Source: Colwellia_A sp047621305 (GTDB lineage Bacteria > Pseudomonadota > Gammaproteobacteria > Enterobacterales > Alteromonadaceae). From it: a stretch of 64,000 nt of DNA. The stretch's first letter is position 1, and each line of letters starts with the position of its first letter. Positions 53,995 through 63,593 of the stretch are shown here, one piece after another. The notes beneath the pieces were generated by a model. The model saw only the letters and a program-made list of their open reading frames with translations. It had not been told where the DNA came from and made no database searches. The stretch covers positions 53,595-117,594 of the forward strand of contig JBLHNB010000005.1 in assembly GCA_047621305.1 (NCBI GenBank), written 5' to 3'. Both the position numbers and the translations under genes were made by a program.

Positions 53995-55920
53995 ATGTCA
54001 ACATTCTCTCACGTACTGCTACGAAGCTTTTTAGTTGGTCTGTTTTTCTGTCTAGCGATGACAATGTTATCTTTTGTGCTTATTTCAACTTTTATGACCG
54101 AGAAGCATACCTCCCATCAGGAAACTATAGTGTTAATTGCAAAATCAACACATAATATTCAAACGTTTACGAGAGATCTGCAAACAGCCAACAAATATTT
54201 ATCATTATCAATTACTGATCAATCACATCATACTTTATTCGCTACTATTAAGCCGTCTACTTTTTTACGCTCACTGAACACTCCAAAAACCTCAATATTT
54301 ACACTACCCGACAACTTACCAGACGACTCACAAAACGATCTATCAAACATGTCACAAAAAAAGAAATTAACAGTCAGCTACCAATTAGACTTCAGTGACG
54401 AAATAAACATTGTTGTCACTTTAATGGTCGTTATGTTTGTACTTACCTTAGTAATCATTTTGATAATGACGATGACTTTCAATAGAGCCAATAAAAAACT
54501 GATCGCTATTATTGGTCTGCAAATAAAAGAAAGGATCACTCAAAGTTTAACAAGTAGTCAAAACTTAAACGCTGTTACTGAGCCTGTTGATATACCAGAG
54601 TTGAATGAAAGCGTAGCAGGTATAAAAGCCTTTATTGAATCACAAGCAGCCAATTCATCATTATTAGAGGTTGAAGCATATATTGACCCCTTAACTAAAC
54701 TCAATAATCGTAGCCGTTTTGTTCAATATTTTGAGAATCAAGTTAATAGTGAAAGCGCTGTAAAATTTGGTGTATTGATTATTACCCGTTGCTCTGAATT
54801 ACAAACAGTGAATCAAATACATGGATATAATGAAGGTGACAAATATATAAGTAAAATCGCCGAAATAGTGACATCGGCGGTAACCCGCTATAAGGGTGCA
54901 GAGGTATTTAAGCTGAACGGATCTGATTTTGCCACGATGTTACCTAATACGACGATAAAGGAAGCTGGAGTTTTCGCTCAAGAGTTAACCTCAAAATTTA
55001 ACGAATACCAGCATACTTCTGACCTTGACTCAGTTGGTTACAGTGGCATTGTTTATTTTGAACAAGACAAACCATTAGGTGAATTACTTGCTCTGGCTGA
55101 TACGGGGGTCAGTATCGCCCAAACCCGAGATAAAAACTCTTGGTATGCACAAACTGATACTAATATTTTAAATAGTGAAAGTTCCCGTTACGGTAATCAA
55201 AATTGGCGACAGGAAATTGATAGTGTCATCGAAAATCAACGTATCACTTTATTAGTACAAGCAATTAAACCCTCTAATAAAAACGCTAAAATGTATGGTG
55301 AAATTCTTGCGCGTTTTATTAATTCAAATGATGATATGTTACCTACTGTTTCTTTTATTGCAATGGCCGAAAAGCTAGATAAAATAGTCGCGATAGATCG
55401 CCTAATCATAGAAAAGGCGATAACAGAAATCACCAAAAAAAATATACTCGGGTACTCATTTGGTATCAATATCAGTACCCGAAGTATCCATGATGAACAA
55501 TTTTTAATTTGGCTTGAACGTCGATTATTGCGTGATAGCAATATTGCCTCCAGATTAATCTTTGAAATAACTGAATATGGCTTACAACAAAATATTAGCA
55601 CCAGTAAACGCTTTATCGATATGATTCACCGTGTAGGCTCTCGGATCACCGTTGAAAGGTTTGGTGTTGGTTTAACGTCATTTAAATTTTTTAGAGATTT
55701 AAAGCCAGACTTCATTAAAATGGACAGTACCTATACTCGTGATATTGATGAAGACAAAAACAATCAATATTTTTTACGTTTAATGGTAGATTTGGCTCAC
55801 AGATTAAGTATAACAGTGCTCGCCGAAAGTGTTGAAAGTCAAGAAGAAAAATTTGCTTTAGATAAGCTCTTTATCGATGGCTGCCAAGGTTTTTATATTG
55901 GTAAACCTGAACCGATATAA
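53995..55920 (+). CDS. Membrane GGDEF/EAL protein with degenerate active sites (CsrD-like)
   Basis: This 641-residue protein has an N-terminal helix, a ~100-residue periplasmic part, a second helix (~145-170), then GGDEF-like and EAL-like domains. The GGDEF site reads NGSDF (residues 308-312), so cyclase activity is unlikely. The EAL domain keeps EILAR (Glu436) and the NIS and FEITE segments. However, the essential Asp-Asp-Phe-Gly is replaced by Glu-Arg-Phe-Gly (554-557), so phosphodiesterase activity is doubtful. The layout and length resemble E. coli CsrD (646 residues), which works in CsrB/C RNA decay; LapD-type c-di-GMP sensing is the alternative. It is divergent from rimP. Confidence 0.8.
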   Translation: MSTFSHVLLRSFLVGLFFCLAMTMLSFVLISTFMTEKHTSHQETIVLIAKSTHNIQTFTRDLQTANKYLSLSITDQSHHTLFATIKPSTFLRSLNTPKTSIFTLPDNLPDDSQNDLSNMSQKKKLTVSYQLDFSDEINIVVTLMVVMFVLTLVIILIMTMTFNRANKKLIAIIGLQIKERITQSLTSSQNLNAVTEPVDIPELNESVAGIKAFIESQAANSSLLEVEAYIDPLTKLNNRSRFVQYFENQVNSESAVKFGVLIITRCSELQTVNQIHGYNEGDKYISKIAEIVTSAVTRYKGAEVFKLNGSDFATMLPNTTIKEAGVFAQELTSKFNEYQHTSDLDSVGYSGIVYFEQDKPLGELLALADTGVSIAQTRDKNSWYAQTDTNILNSESSRYGNQNWRQEIDSVIENQRITLLVQAIKPSNKNAKMYGEILARFINSNDDMLPTVSFIAMAEKLDKIVAIDRLIIEKAITEITKKNILGYSFGINISTRSIHDEQFLIWLERRLLRDSNIASRLIFEITEYGLQQNISTSKRFIDMIHRVGSRITVERFGVGLTSFKFFRDLKPDFIKMDSTYTRDIDEDKNNQYFLRLMVDLAHRLSITVLAESVESQEEKFALDKLFIDGCQGFYIGKPEPI

Positions 55921-56144
55921 AAAGTGTTTAAATCGATAAATAACCCTAGCTACTTTATGGTTATGTTATCGGTATTTGACAAAGTTTAGCCTATAAAAGC
56001 CTCCAAGCCATACCACAATAGTGTAATAAACACGCAAAACCATACAATATTGCAAATGCAACAACAATTCTATCGAAGATCGGTTGTTAATTAACGCATA
56101 AAGACGGATAATAGCGTGAATTATCACACGAATTTTTAAATCGA

Positions 56145-56726
56145 ATGACTGATTATCTATTACTACTTGTTGGCACAGTGTTAGTAAATAACTTTGTACT
56201 GGTTAAGTTTTTAGGCCTTTGCCCTTTTATGGGGGTTTCTTCTCGTACCGAAACCGCCTTAGGCATGGCCTATGCAACAACATTTGTAATGACTTTAGCT
56301 TCGTTGCTCAGTTATTTGGTTAATACCTACGTACTTGCCCCTCTAGGATTAGAATATTTAACCACTATGGCTTTTATATTGGTTATTGCTGTAGTCGTAC
56401 AATTTACTGAAATGGTTGTCCATAAAACCAGCGCTAATTTATATCGATTATTAGGCATATTTCTTCCTTTAATAACCACCAACTGTGCGGTACTTGGTGT
56501 TGCTCTTTTAAATATTTATGAACAGCATAATTTCTTTGAATCTATTGTATATGGTTTTGGTGCTGCGGTAGGTTTTTCGTTAGTCCTTATTATGTTTTCT
56601 GCTATGCGTGAAAAGCTCGTCAATGCCAATATTCCCGGTCCATTTAAAGGTTCCGCCATTGCCATGATCACCGCAGGTTTAATGTCCCTCGCATTTATGG
56701 GCTTTACTGGCTTGGTGAAATTTTAA
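56145..56726 (+). CDS. rnfA: Rnf electron transport complex subunit A
   Basis: This 193-residue, six-helix membrane subunit has the length of E. coli RsxA. The conserved segments are VKFLGLCPFMGVSSR and FLPLITTNCAVLGVALLN; the Cys in each lies at the membrane [2Fe-2S] site shared with RnfE. It starts rnfABCDGE-nth. The complex couples NADH/ferredoxin redox to ion transport across the inner membrane, and in E. coli it also reduces SoxR. Confidence 0.97.
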   Translation: MTDYLLLLVGTVLVNNFVLVKFLGLCPFMGVSSRTETALGMAYATTFVMTLASLLSYLVNTYVLAPLGLEYLTTMAFILVIAVVVQFTEMVVHKTSANLYRLLGIFLPLITTNCAVLGVALLNIYEQHNFFESIVYGFGAAVGFSLVLIMFSAMREKLVNANIPGPFKGSAIAMITAGLMSLAFMGFTGLVKF

Positions 56727-56814
56727 TGTTAATCCCTAATAATACGACTTTAATCATCGGGATAACGCCACTCGCAATTTCTAATAAATACCTCTTTGGT
56801 TTGGTGATAATTTA

Positions 56815-57381
56815 ATGGAAATGCTAATCAATACCTTAATCGCCATTCTTGTATTGGGTTTAATGTCGTTATTTTTTGGAGCATTATTAGGTTACGCTTC
56901 TGTACGTTTTAAAGTTGTCGGCGACCCCCTTGCAGAGCAGTTAGATGCATTACTGCCACAAACACAGTGTGGTCAATGTGGCTATCCTGGCTGTAAACCT
57001 TACGCTAATGCTGTTGCAAACGGTGAAGCCATTAATAAATGTGCACCGGGCGGTGAAGATACCATCAAAAAAATTGCAGAATTAATGGGCGTAGAAGTTC
57101 AACCCCTTGATGAAAGTCACGCAACTGATAATACCCCAAAAGTTGCTTTTATTATTGAGGAAGACTGTATTGGCTGCACTAAATGTATTCAAGCCTGCCC
57201 AGTAGACGCCATTATTGGCACCACGAAACAAATGCATACTATCATTATTGACGAGTGTACTGGCTGTGACTTATGTGTCGCTCCTTGTCCTGTTGATTGC
57301 ATTATCATGATACCTATTGAACAAACCAAACAAAATTGGCAATGGGATCTTAATAATATACCTGTGGTACAACTTGATTAG
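56815..57381 (+). CDS. rnfB: Rnf electron transport complex subunit B
   Basis: This 188-residue subunit has an N-terminal membrane anchor (LIAILVLGLMSLFFGALLGY). An Fe-S module follows (QCGQCGYPGCKPYANAVANG), then two ferredoxin motifs: CIGCTKCIQACPVDAI and CTGCDLCVAPCPVDC. It carries electrons within the Rnf complex on the cytoplasmic side. It lies 88 bp after rnfA and 9 bp before rnfC. All cluster cysteines are present. Confidence 0.97.
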   Translation: MEMLINTLIAILVLGLMSLFFGALLGYASVRFKVVGDPLAEQLDALLPQTQCGQCGYPGCKPYANAVANGEAINKCAPGGEDTIKKIAELMGVEVQPLDESHATDNTPKVAFIIEEDCIGCTKCIQACPVDAIIGTTKQMHTIIIDECTGCDLCVAPCPVDCIIMIPIEQTKQNWQWDLNNIPVVQLD

Positions 57382-57390
57382 GAGTTTTGG

Positions 57391-59799
57391 GTGGAATCAG
57401 TAATTGAACGTATAGAAAAAGGACATTTTTGGAAGTTTCATGGCGGCATTCATCCGCCCGAACAAAAGTTTCTCACGTCTGACAAACCTATTCGTAATTT
57501 ACCTTTGCCAAAGCAACTGATTTTACCGTTGCAGCAACATATCGGACAAGCAGGAGAACTGCTGGTTGCTATTGGCGATAATGTACTTAAGGGTCAAGCA
57601 CTCACAAAAAGCAGTCATCCAATGGCTGTGCCGATACATGCGCCGACCAGTGGTAAAATTATCGACATAAAAAATGCGGTCATTGCTCATCCTTCAGGCT
57701 TAAGTGAAACCTGCCTATTTTTAGAGCCTGATGGCAACGACCAATGGAAAAAACGCCATATATGTTTCGACTTTACCCAACTGTCTGATCATGACATCGT
57801 AGCAAAAATTGCTGATGCGGGCATTGCAGGTATGGGTGGTGCTGGCTTTCCCACCCATGTAAAAGTAAATAGTCCTGCTAATATTGACTTTTTAATTATC
57901 AATGCCGCAGAATGTGAACCTTACATTACCGCAGATGATCTTTTGATCAGAGAGCATTGTGCTACCATTATCGATGGCATAAAAATATTAAATCAATTAT
58001 TAAGCCCTACCCATATTCTTATCGGTATTGAAGATAACAAACCCGAAGCGATTAAAACCTTACAACAAGCAAGTAAAAGCATCAGCCATATTAAGGTCTG
58101 TGTTTTACCCACTAAATATCCTAGTGGCGGTGAAAAACAATTAATTCAAATATTAACAGGTAAAGAAATTCCCTCAGGAACATTGCCAAGTCATCAAGGT
58201 ATTGTCATGCAGAATGTGGCAACTTGCTATGCCATTGCTGATGCGGTGATCAACGATGCACCCTTGATAAAACGTGTGGTGACCGTTAGTGGTCAAGGAC
58301 TAACTAAACCTCAAAATGTTTGGGCATTATTAGGGAGTCCGGTAGGTTATTTATTATCACAGTGCGGTTATCAAAATAGCCAATACAAACAAATAATTAT
58401 GGGCGGCCCCATGATGGGCTTTGCTTTACCAACAGATCAAGTCCCTATCGTAAAAACCAGTAATTGTATCTTAGCGCCCAGTGAAGAAGAAATATCAAGC
58501 GAAACAAAAGAAGTTGAGTGCATTCGTTGTGGCCAATGCGCCGATGTTTGCCCTGCGCAACTTCTACCTCAAGAATTACAATGGAGCGCCAAAGCTAAAG
58601 ATCAACAACAACTAAGTAAACTTAATTTGTTTGATTGTATCGAATGTGGCGCTTGTGCTTATGTATGTCCCAGTCAAATTCCACTTGTGCATTATTATCG
58701 TATTGCCAAAGCTGAAATGCGCCAGCAACAGCAACATGATATAACCGCAGAAAAGGCTAAAGTTCGTTTTGAAGCACGTAAAGCTCGTTTAGACAGAGAT
58801 AAAAAAGCTAGAGAAGAAAAACATAAACAAGCCGCGGCAGCACGTAAAGCAAGAATGAATGCTGGCACACCCACGGCCAATACAGAAAAATCAGCGGTGG
58901 CGGCAGCGCTCGCTCGGGTCAAAGCCAAAAAGGCTCAAACAGATCAAACTAATAACCCATCATCCAGCGTGGAAAACAATATTGCTCTAGATGATGTCAC
59001 TATAGGCAAAGAAAATACGGAGAATATCTCTCCAGAGCATATATCTCAAGACAAGTCCGATAAACAAAATCAGGTGGCTGCTGCTATAGCAAGAGCTAAA
59101 GCTAAGAAATTGGCAAAAACAGAAAGCAGTTCGTTAGCAGAAAATATGCGTAGCAAAGATTCAGACCAGCCTGCTCCATTAGAAAACGAAAATAAACAGT
59201 CAAAAATTGCGGCCGCGGTAGCGAAAGCAAAAGCAAAAAAACTCGAAGAAAAAGAGCGAGCCGTAATACCAGAAGTTATCACTACTGAACTAAGTAACGA
59301 CACGGAAGAAGACGCGAATACCAGCGATAGTACCGACAATATCACCGGAAATATTACCGACAATATTACCGAAAATAATGATAGTCATACGGGTCAGTTA
59401 GATAACACCAATAATGCGAAATTAAAGCCAGTTGATGATAAAAAAGCAAAGGTTGCAGCAGCGATTGCAAAAGCAAAAGCGAGAAAGATTGCCAGCCAAA
59501 CAGCACCGATTGATCATCATGAGTCCATAGCTGAGCCAAAAAATAATAATGAACAGCCTTTAGCAAAAGCGGATGATAAAAAAGCAAAAATAGCCGCCGC
59601 CGTCGCAAAAGCAAAGGCAAGAAAACTAGCGAATGAAACAACAGAGCCATCCGTACCTGTTGAGCATACTCAATCATCCATAAAAACAGCTGAAATAGAA
59701 AAACCTGTTGATGATAAGAAAAGTAGAGTTGCTGCGGCAGTAGCCAAAGCAAAAGCCAAAAAATTAACCGCACAACAAGAAAAATCAGAGTCGAAATAA
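57391..59799 (+). CDS. rnfC: Rnf electron transport complex subunit C with long repeat tail
   Basis: This 802-residue subunit starts with GTG (GGAG nine bases upstream). Residues ~1-440 form the core: a biotinyl-like barrel, the NADH/FMN-type fold (GAGFPTHVK) and two [4Fe-4S] motifs, CIRCGQCADVCP (~377) and CIECGACAYVCP (~416). The remaining ~340 residues are a low-complexity tail. It has six near-copies of the word [IV]AAA[VIL]A[KR][AV]KA[KR]K (near 502, 561, 605, 687, 733 and 779) between acidic spacers. E. coli RsxC is 740 residues with a shorter such tail. The tail's function is unknown; it may tether the complex. Confidence 0.96.
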   Translation: MESVIERIEKGHFWKFHGGIHPPEQKFLTSDKPIRNLPLPKQLILPLQQHIGQAGELLVAIGDNVLKGQALTKSSHPMAVPIHAPTSGKIIDIKNAVIAHPSGLSETCLFLEPDGNDQWKKRHICFDFTQLSDHDIVAKIADAGIAGMGGAGFPTHVKVNSPANIDFLIINAAECEPYITADDLLIREHCATIIDGIKILNQLLSPTHILIGIEDNKPEAIKTLQQASKSISHIKVCVLPTKYPSGGEKQLIQILTGKEIPSGTLPSHQGIVMQNVATCYAIADAVINDAPLIKRVVTVSGQGLTKPQNVWALLGSPVGYLLSQCGYQNSQYKQIIMGGPMMGFALPTDQVPIVKTSNCILAPSEEEISSETKEVECIRCGQCADVCPAQLLPQELQWSAKAKDQQQLSKLNLFDCIECGACAYVCPSQIPLVHYYRIAKAEMRQQQQHDITAEKAKVRFEARKARLDRDKKAREEKHKQAAAARKARMNAGTPTANTEKSAVAAALARVKAKKAQTDQTNNPSSSVENNIALDDVTIGKENTENISPEHISQDKSDKQNQVAAAIARAKAKKLAKTESSSLAENMRSKDSDQPAPLENENKQSKIAAAVAKAKAKKLEEKERAVIPEVITTELSNDTEEDANTSDSTDNITGNITDNITENNDSHTGQLDNTNNAKLKPVDDKKAKVAAAIAKAKARKIASQTAPIDHHESIAEPKNNNEQPLAKADDKKAKIAAAVAKAKARKLANETTEPSVPVEHTQSSIKTAEIEKPVDDKKSRVAAAVAKAKAKKLTAQQEKSESK

Positions 59800-59803
59800 C
59801 ATT

Positions 59804-60865
59804 ATGGCCTTTTGGATAGCAAGTTCACCACATAGTCACATACAGCAAAAAACCTCGGCATTAATGCGTTTAGTCATTTACGCAACTATTCCGGGCATCA
59901 TTGCCCAGTGGTACTTTTTTGGTTGGGGAAACTTAATACATATCTCCTTAGCCGTAATTGCCGCATTACTCGCAGAATTTATCGTCTTATCACTGCGTGA
60001 GAAAAAAATTACGCAACAGCTTTTTGATGGCAGTGCCATTTTAACTGCAGTACTTATTGGCGTTAGCCTGCCCGCATTAGCACCTTGGTGGATATCCGTT
60101 ATCGGGGCAATATTTGCTATCGTTGTGGTTAAGCAACTTTATGGCGGTTTAGGCCATAACCCCTTTAATCCCGCAATGGCAGCTTATGTGATGTTATTGA
60201 TATCATTTCCAGTACAAATGACATCATGGCAGCCACCGTTAGAGCTAATGTCGATCAGCTTAGATGCAATCAATACCCTTTTTGTTATTTTTACTGATTT
60301 TACCAGTGATGGTTATTCCGTTGAACAGCTTCGAGCTCATGTTGATGGATTTACCATGGCAACACCGCTTGATACGGTAAAAACCAATTTAACCATAGGC
60401 TTAACCATAGCAGAAAGTATGAAAGCTCCTGTTATTGGTGAACACTTTGGCTTAGGTTGGGAATGGATTAATGCCGCGTTTCTTGCGGGTGGACTATTTT
60501 TAATCTTAAAAAAAGCCATTGATTGGACCACACCTGCAAGTTTTTTATTCAGCTTATTTATATGTTCACTCATTGCCTTTATTATCAGTCCTGATACTAA
60601 CGCATCGACCATGTTCCACTGGTTCAATGGCGCTTGTATGTTGGGGGCTTTCTTTATCCTAACCGACCCTGTTTCAGGAGCGACCAGTACCAAAGGAAGA
60701 ATAATATACGGTGTATTGGCTGGCTTTTTAGTTTTCATTATTAGAAAAGAAGGTGGCTACCCTGATGCTGTCGCCTTCTCTGTATTGTTATGTAATATGG
60801 CCGCGCCACTAATAGACCAATATAGTCGCCCTCGTACTTATGGACATCAAGGGAGTGAAAAATAA
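59804..60865 (+). CDS. rnfD: Rnf electron transport complex subunit D
   Basis: This 353-residue membrane subunit has about nine or ten helices. The covalent FMN threonine is Thr187 in GFTMATPLDT, the same number as in known RnfD proteins. NPFNPAMAAYV and FILTDPVSGATSTKGRII are family motifs. It is four bases after rnfC and overlaps the rnfG start by one base (TAATG). It forms the ion-translocating core with RnfA/E. Confidence 0.97.
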   Translation: MAFWIASSPHSHIQQKTSALMRLVIYATIPGIIAQWYFFGWGNLIHISLAVIAALLAEFIVLSLREKKITQQLFDGSAILTAVLIGVSLPALAPWWISVIGAIFAIVVVKQLYGGLGHNPFNPAMAAYVMLLISFPVQMTSWQPPLELMSISLDAINTLFVIFTDFTSDGYSVEQLRAHVDGFTMATPLDTVKTNLTIGLTIAESMKAPVIGEHFGLGWEWINAAFLAGGLFLILKKAIDWTTPASFLFSLFICSLIAFIISPDTNASTMFHWFNGACMLGAFFILTDPVSGATSTKGRIIYGVLAGFLVFIIRKEGGYPDAVAFSVLLCNMAAPLIDQYSRPRTYGHQGSEK

Positions 60866-61497
60866 TGCGTAAAGCAATTGAAAAAAATGCCAAAGTGCTT
60901 ACTGTTTTTGCAGTAGTTTGTACCCTGATTGTCGGTATTGTTAACCTGTTAACAAAAGATCGCATTGAGCTGCAAGAACAACAACAACTACTCAATACCC
61001 TGAGTAATATTATTGCTCCGTCACGACATAATAATGACATTTATCAAGACTGTTTAATGTTGCAATCACCACAATTAGCCAATAATGAACAACAAAAAGC
61101 TTATCTTGCAAAGTGGAACGACACGCCTATTGCCATGGCAATAACCACAACAGCACCCGATGGATATAACGGTAATATCGATTTACTCGTCGCGATTAAT
61201 GTTGACGGTAGTATCAGTGGTGTTCGGGTACTCAAACACAATGAAACCCCCGGTTTAGGCGACAAAATAGAATTACGTAAAAGTGATTGGATCAATAGCT
61301 TCGCCGCTAAAGTAATGATGAGTGACAGTGATAACCGCTGGCATGTAGTTAAAGATGGCGGTATGTTTGATCAATTTACTGGCGCAACAATTACACCAAG
61401 AGCAATCGTCAAGGCGGTAAAAGAAGCCGTTATTTATTTTAATGAAAATCAACAGTCTCTCTTTACTAAAACGAGTACATGTCGAGGCGAACAATGA
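60865..61497 (+). CDS. rnfG: Rnf electron transport complex subunit G
   Basis: This 210-residue subunit has one N-terminal helix (AKVLTVFAVVCTLIVGIVNL) and a periplasmic FMN-binding domain. The flavinylation motif FTGATITPRAIV (residues ~171-182) ends in the Thr that takes FMN covalently. ETPGLGDKIEL is also conserved. It is coupled to rnfD (one-base overlap) and to rnfE (ATGA overlap). Confidence 0.96.
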   Translation: MRKAIEKNAKVLTVFAVVCTLIVGIVNLLTKDRIELQEQQQLLNTLSNIIAPSRHNNDIYQDCLMLQSPQLANNEQQKAYLAKWNDTPIAMAITTTAPDGYNGNIDLLVAINVDGSISGVRVLKHNETPGLGDKIELRKSDWINSFAAKVMMSDSDNRWHVVKDGGMFDQFTGATITPRAIVKAVKEAVIYFNENQQSLFTKTSTCRGEQ

Positions 61498-62201
61498 AAT
61501 TAAATACCGAATATAAAGAACTTGCTTGGCAAGGTTTATGGAAAAATAACCCCGGCTTAGTCCAATTATTAGGGCTATGCCCCTTGTTGGCTGTCACCTC
61601 AACCGTCACTAATGCACTAGGATTAGGCATTGCCACGCTCTTTGTCCTTATTTGTTCAAATACTACCGTGTCTCTTGTGCGTCAATGGGTCCCAAAAGAC
61701 GTTAGGATCCCTATTTTTGTGTTGATCATCGCCTCTTTTGTTACTTGTGTGCAATTATTAATGAACGCCTATACCTTTGGCTTATACCAATCATTAGGGA
61801 TTTTTCTGCCCTTAATCGTCACAAATTGCGCGATTATCGGTCGTGCTGAAGCATATGCCTCGCGAAACCCCGTAAAACAAGCAAGTTTTGATGGGTTAAT
61901 GATGGGTTTAGGTTTTTTAGCGGTGTTATTTGTTTTAGGCGGTGTACGCGAAATTTTAGGCCAAGGCACACTATTTGACGGTGCACACTTATTACTGGGT
62001 GATTGGGCGAGCATATTACGCATTGAGGTTTATCACCTAGATACACAATTTTTATTAGCAATATTACCCCCAGGTGCTTTTATCGCTATGGGTTTTTTCA
62101 TTGCCTTGAAAAATGTCATTGATGACAAAATTGCACAAGCGGCGCCTAAAAAAGTAGAGCAAGGCATCGAACGTGTACGTGTAAATTTTGACGCGCAGTA
62201 A
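61494..62201 (+). CDS. rnfE: Rnf electron transport complex subunit E
   Basis: This 235-residue, six-helix membrane subunit is the partner of RnfA; it contains LVQLLGLCPLLAVTSTVTNA and FLPLIVTNCAIIGRAEAYAS. I place the start at 61494, where ATGA overlaps the rnfG stop, instead of the ATG 15 bases upstream. The product then starts MKLNTEYKEL, the usual form. A 127 bp gap separates it from nth. Confidence 0.96.
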   Translation: MKLNTEYKELAWQGLWKNNPGLVQLLGLCPLLAVTSTVTNALGLGIATLFVLICSNTTVSLVRQWVPKDVRIPIFVLIIASFVTCVQLLMNAYTFGLYQSLGIFLPLIVTNCAIIGRAEAYASRNPVKQASFDGLMMGLGFLAVLFVLGGVREILGQGTLFDGAHLLLGDWASILRIEVYHLDTQFLLAILPPGAFIAMGFFIALKNVIDDKIAQAAPKKVEQGIERVRVNFDAQ

Positions 62202-62328
62202 CCTTGAAGTGACGTTTTTAAAATCAACACGATTAAAAAAACGCATAGCTACTATTACTGTAACGTCATTATTAAAAACAATAAATACACTTATTAAATA
62301 TACTCAATTAAGCGAATGAATTAAGCCA

Positions 62329-62988
62329 ATGAATAAAGAAAAACGTTTAATAATGTTAACTCGGTTGCGTGACGATAATCCCAATCCCACCACAGAATTA
62401 AATTTTAGTAGCCCATTTGAGCTACTCATTGCGGTATTATTATCAGCACAGTCAACGGATGTGGGTGTAAACAAAGCAACAGCTAAGCTCTACCCCATTG
62501 CTAATACACCACAAGCAATATTGGACTTAGGTCTTGATGGTCTAAAGTTCTATATAAAAACCATTGGCCTTTTTAATACCAAAGCAAAAAACACCCTTAA
62601 AACCTGTCAGATGCTGGTAGATTTACACGACGGTGAAGTACCAGAGAATCGTGCAGCACTAGAGGCTTTGCCGGGTGTGGGTAGAAAAACAGCTAATGTG
62701 GTCTTAAATACCGCTTTTGGCTGGTTAAAAGATAATGAAGGTAAATATTTTATCGCTGTTGATACCCATATTCAACGTGTCGCAAACCGCACAGGATATG
62801 CTAAAGGTAAGACGGTAGAAGAAACCGAAAAAAACATTATTAAAAATACCCCAAGAAAAACAGAATTATTTTTTAATCTGCATCATTGGTTAATTTTACA
62901 TGGCAGATATACCTGCGTAGCAAGAAAGCCCCGTTGTGGCTCTTGCCTTATTGAAGATCTTTGTGATTTTAAAGAAAAGAGTGAATAA
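62329..62988 (+). CDS. nth: Endonuclease III
   Basis: This 219-residue base-excision-repair glycosylase/AP lyase removes oxidised pyrimidines. The helix-hairpin-helix LPGVGRKTANVVLN contains catalytic Lys120. Catalytic Asp145 is in VDTHIQRVANR; a seven-residue insertion shifts it from 138. The [4Fe-4S] cysteines follow the C-x6-C-x2-C-x5-C pattern (CVARKPRCGSCLIEDLC). Its position after rnfE is conserved in gammaproteobacteria. It overlaps the next gene by one base. Confidence 0.97.
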   Translation: MNKEKRLIMLTRLRDDNPNPTTELNFSSPFELLIAVLLSAQSTDVGVNKATAKLYPIANTPQAILDLGLDGLKFYIKTIGLFNTKAKNTLKTCQMLVDLHDGEVPENRAALEALPGVGRKTANVVLNTAFGWLKDNEGKYFIAVDTHIQRVANRTGYAKGKTVEETEKNIIKNTPRKTELFFNLHHWLILHGRYTCVARKPRCGSCLIEDLCDFKEKSE

Positions 62989-63407
62989 TGAAATTTTTAC
63001 ATACTATGGTACGTATATTTGATGTTGAAAAATCACTAGATTTTTACATCAATAAATTAGGCTTAATTGAAACAAAAAGGCTTGATGTACCGCAAGGAAA
63101 ATTTACCCTGATATTTTTAGCCACAGCGCTAGGAGCACCAGAAATTGAGTTAACGCATAATTGGGATTCTAGTGAGGTTTATGATTCAGGCCGTAACTTT
63201 GGTCATTTGGCGTTTGAAGTAGATGACATATATCAAACCTGCCAACAATTAATGGCCGCTGGTGTTGTGATCAACCGCCCACCGCGCTGTGGTCATATGG
63301 CTTTTGTAAAATCTCCTGATGGCATCGCCATAGAGCTATTACAAAAAGGCGAACGTCTTGCGCCCCAAGAGCCTTGGTTAAGTATGGAAAGCATTGGTAG
63401 TTGGTAG
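62988..63407 (+). CDS. Glyoxalase I-like VOC protein
   Basis: This 139-residue protein resembles lactoylglutathione lyase (GloA). It starts KFLHTMVRIFDVEKSLDFYI, with the first metal His, followed by PEIELTHNWDSSEVYDSGRN. Then come GHLAFEVDDIYQTCQQL and KSPDGIAIELLQKGE, which give the His/Glu metal ligands. The final ~15 residues (PQEPWLSMESIGSW) are unusual for GloA. The start codon overlaps the nth stop, so the two are translated together. Glutathione-dependent methylglyoxal detoxification is likely but not certain. Confidence 0.85.
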   Translation: MKFLHTMVRIFDVEKSLDFYINKLGLIETKRLDVPQGKFTLIFLATALGAPEIELTHNWDSSEVYDSGRNFGHLAFEVDDIYQTCQQLMAAGVVINRPPRCGHMAFVKSPDGIAIELLQKGERLAPQEPWLSMESIGSW

Positions 63408-63515
63408 TGAGATATTAAGTGTTAGATATTGAGCATCAGTTAAAACCGATAAGTTTACACTGAGGTCTATTTTAGTTAGCACCTCAGTTGACTTATCAAG
63501 CCACATATTATTTTC

Positions 63516-63593
63516 TTAATCAATGATGAAATAGATTATCCAGCAAACAACAACAATAATACTTGCCGCTGAAATAGCTAATAAATACTCCAT
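63516..63593 (-). CDS. Possible 25-residue single-helix membrane peptide
   Basis: The frame encodes MEYLLAISAASIIVVVCWII followed by YFIID, almost entirely one membrane helix. AAGGA lies six bases upstream of the ATG. Such tiny inner-membrane peptides are often regulatory or complex-stabilising, but none is recognised here. It is convergent with the VOC gene. Confidence 0.4.
   Translation of the reverse strand: MEYLLAISAASIIVVVCWIIYFIID

Noticed and set aside
59070..59773. Minus-strand ORFs opposite the rnfC tail
   Set aside because: They are antisense shadows of the repetitive Ala/Lys tail, with low-complexity Leu/Phe/Ala products.
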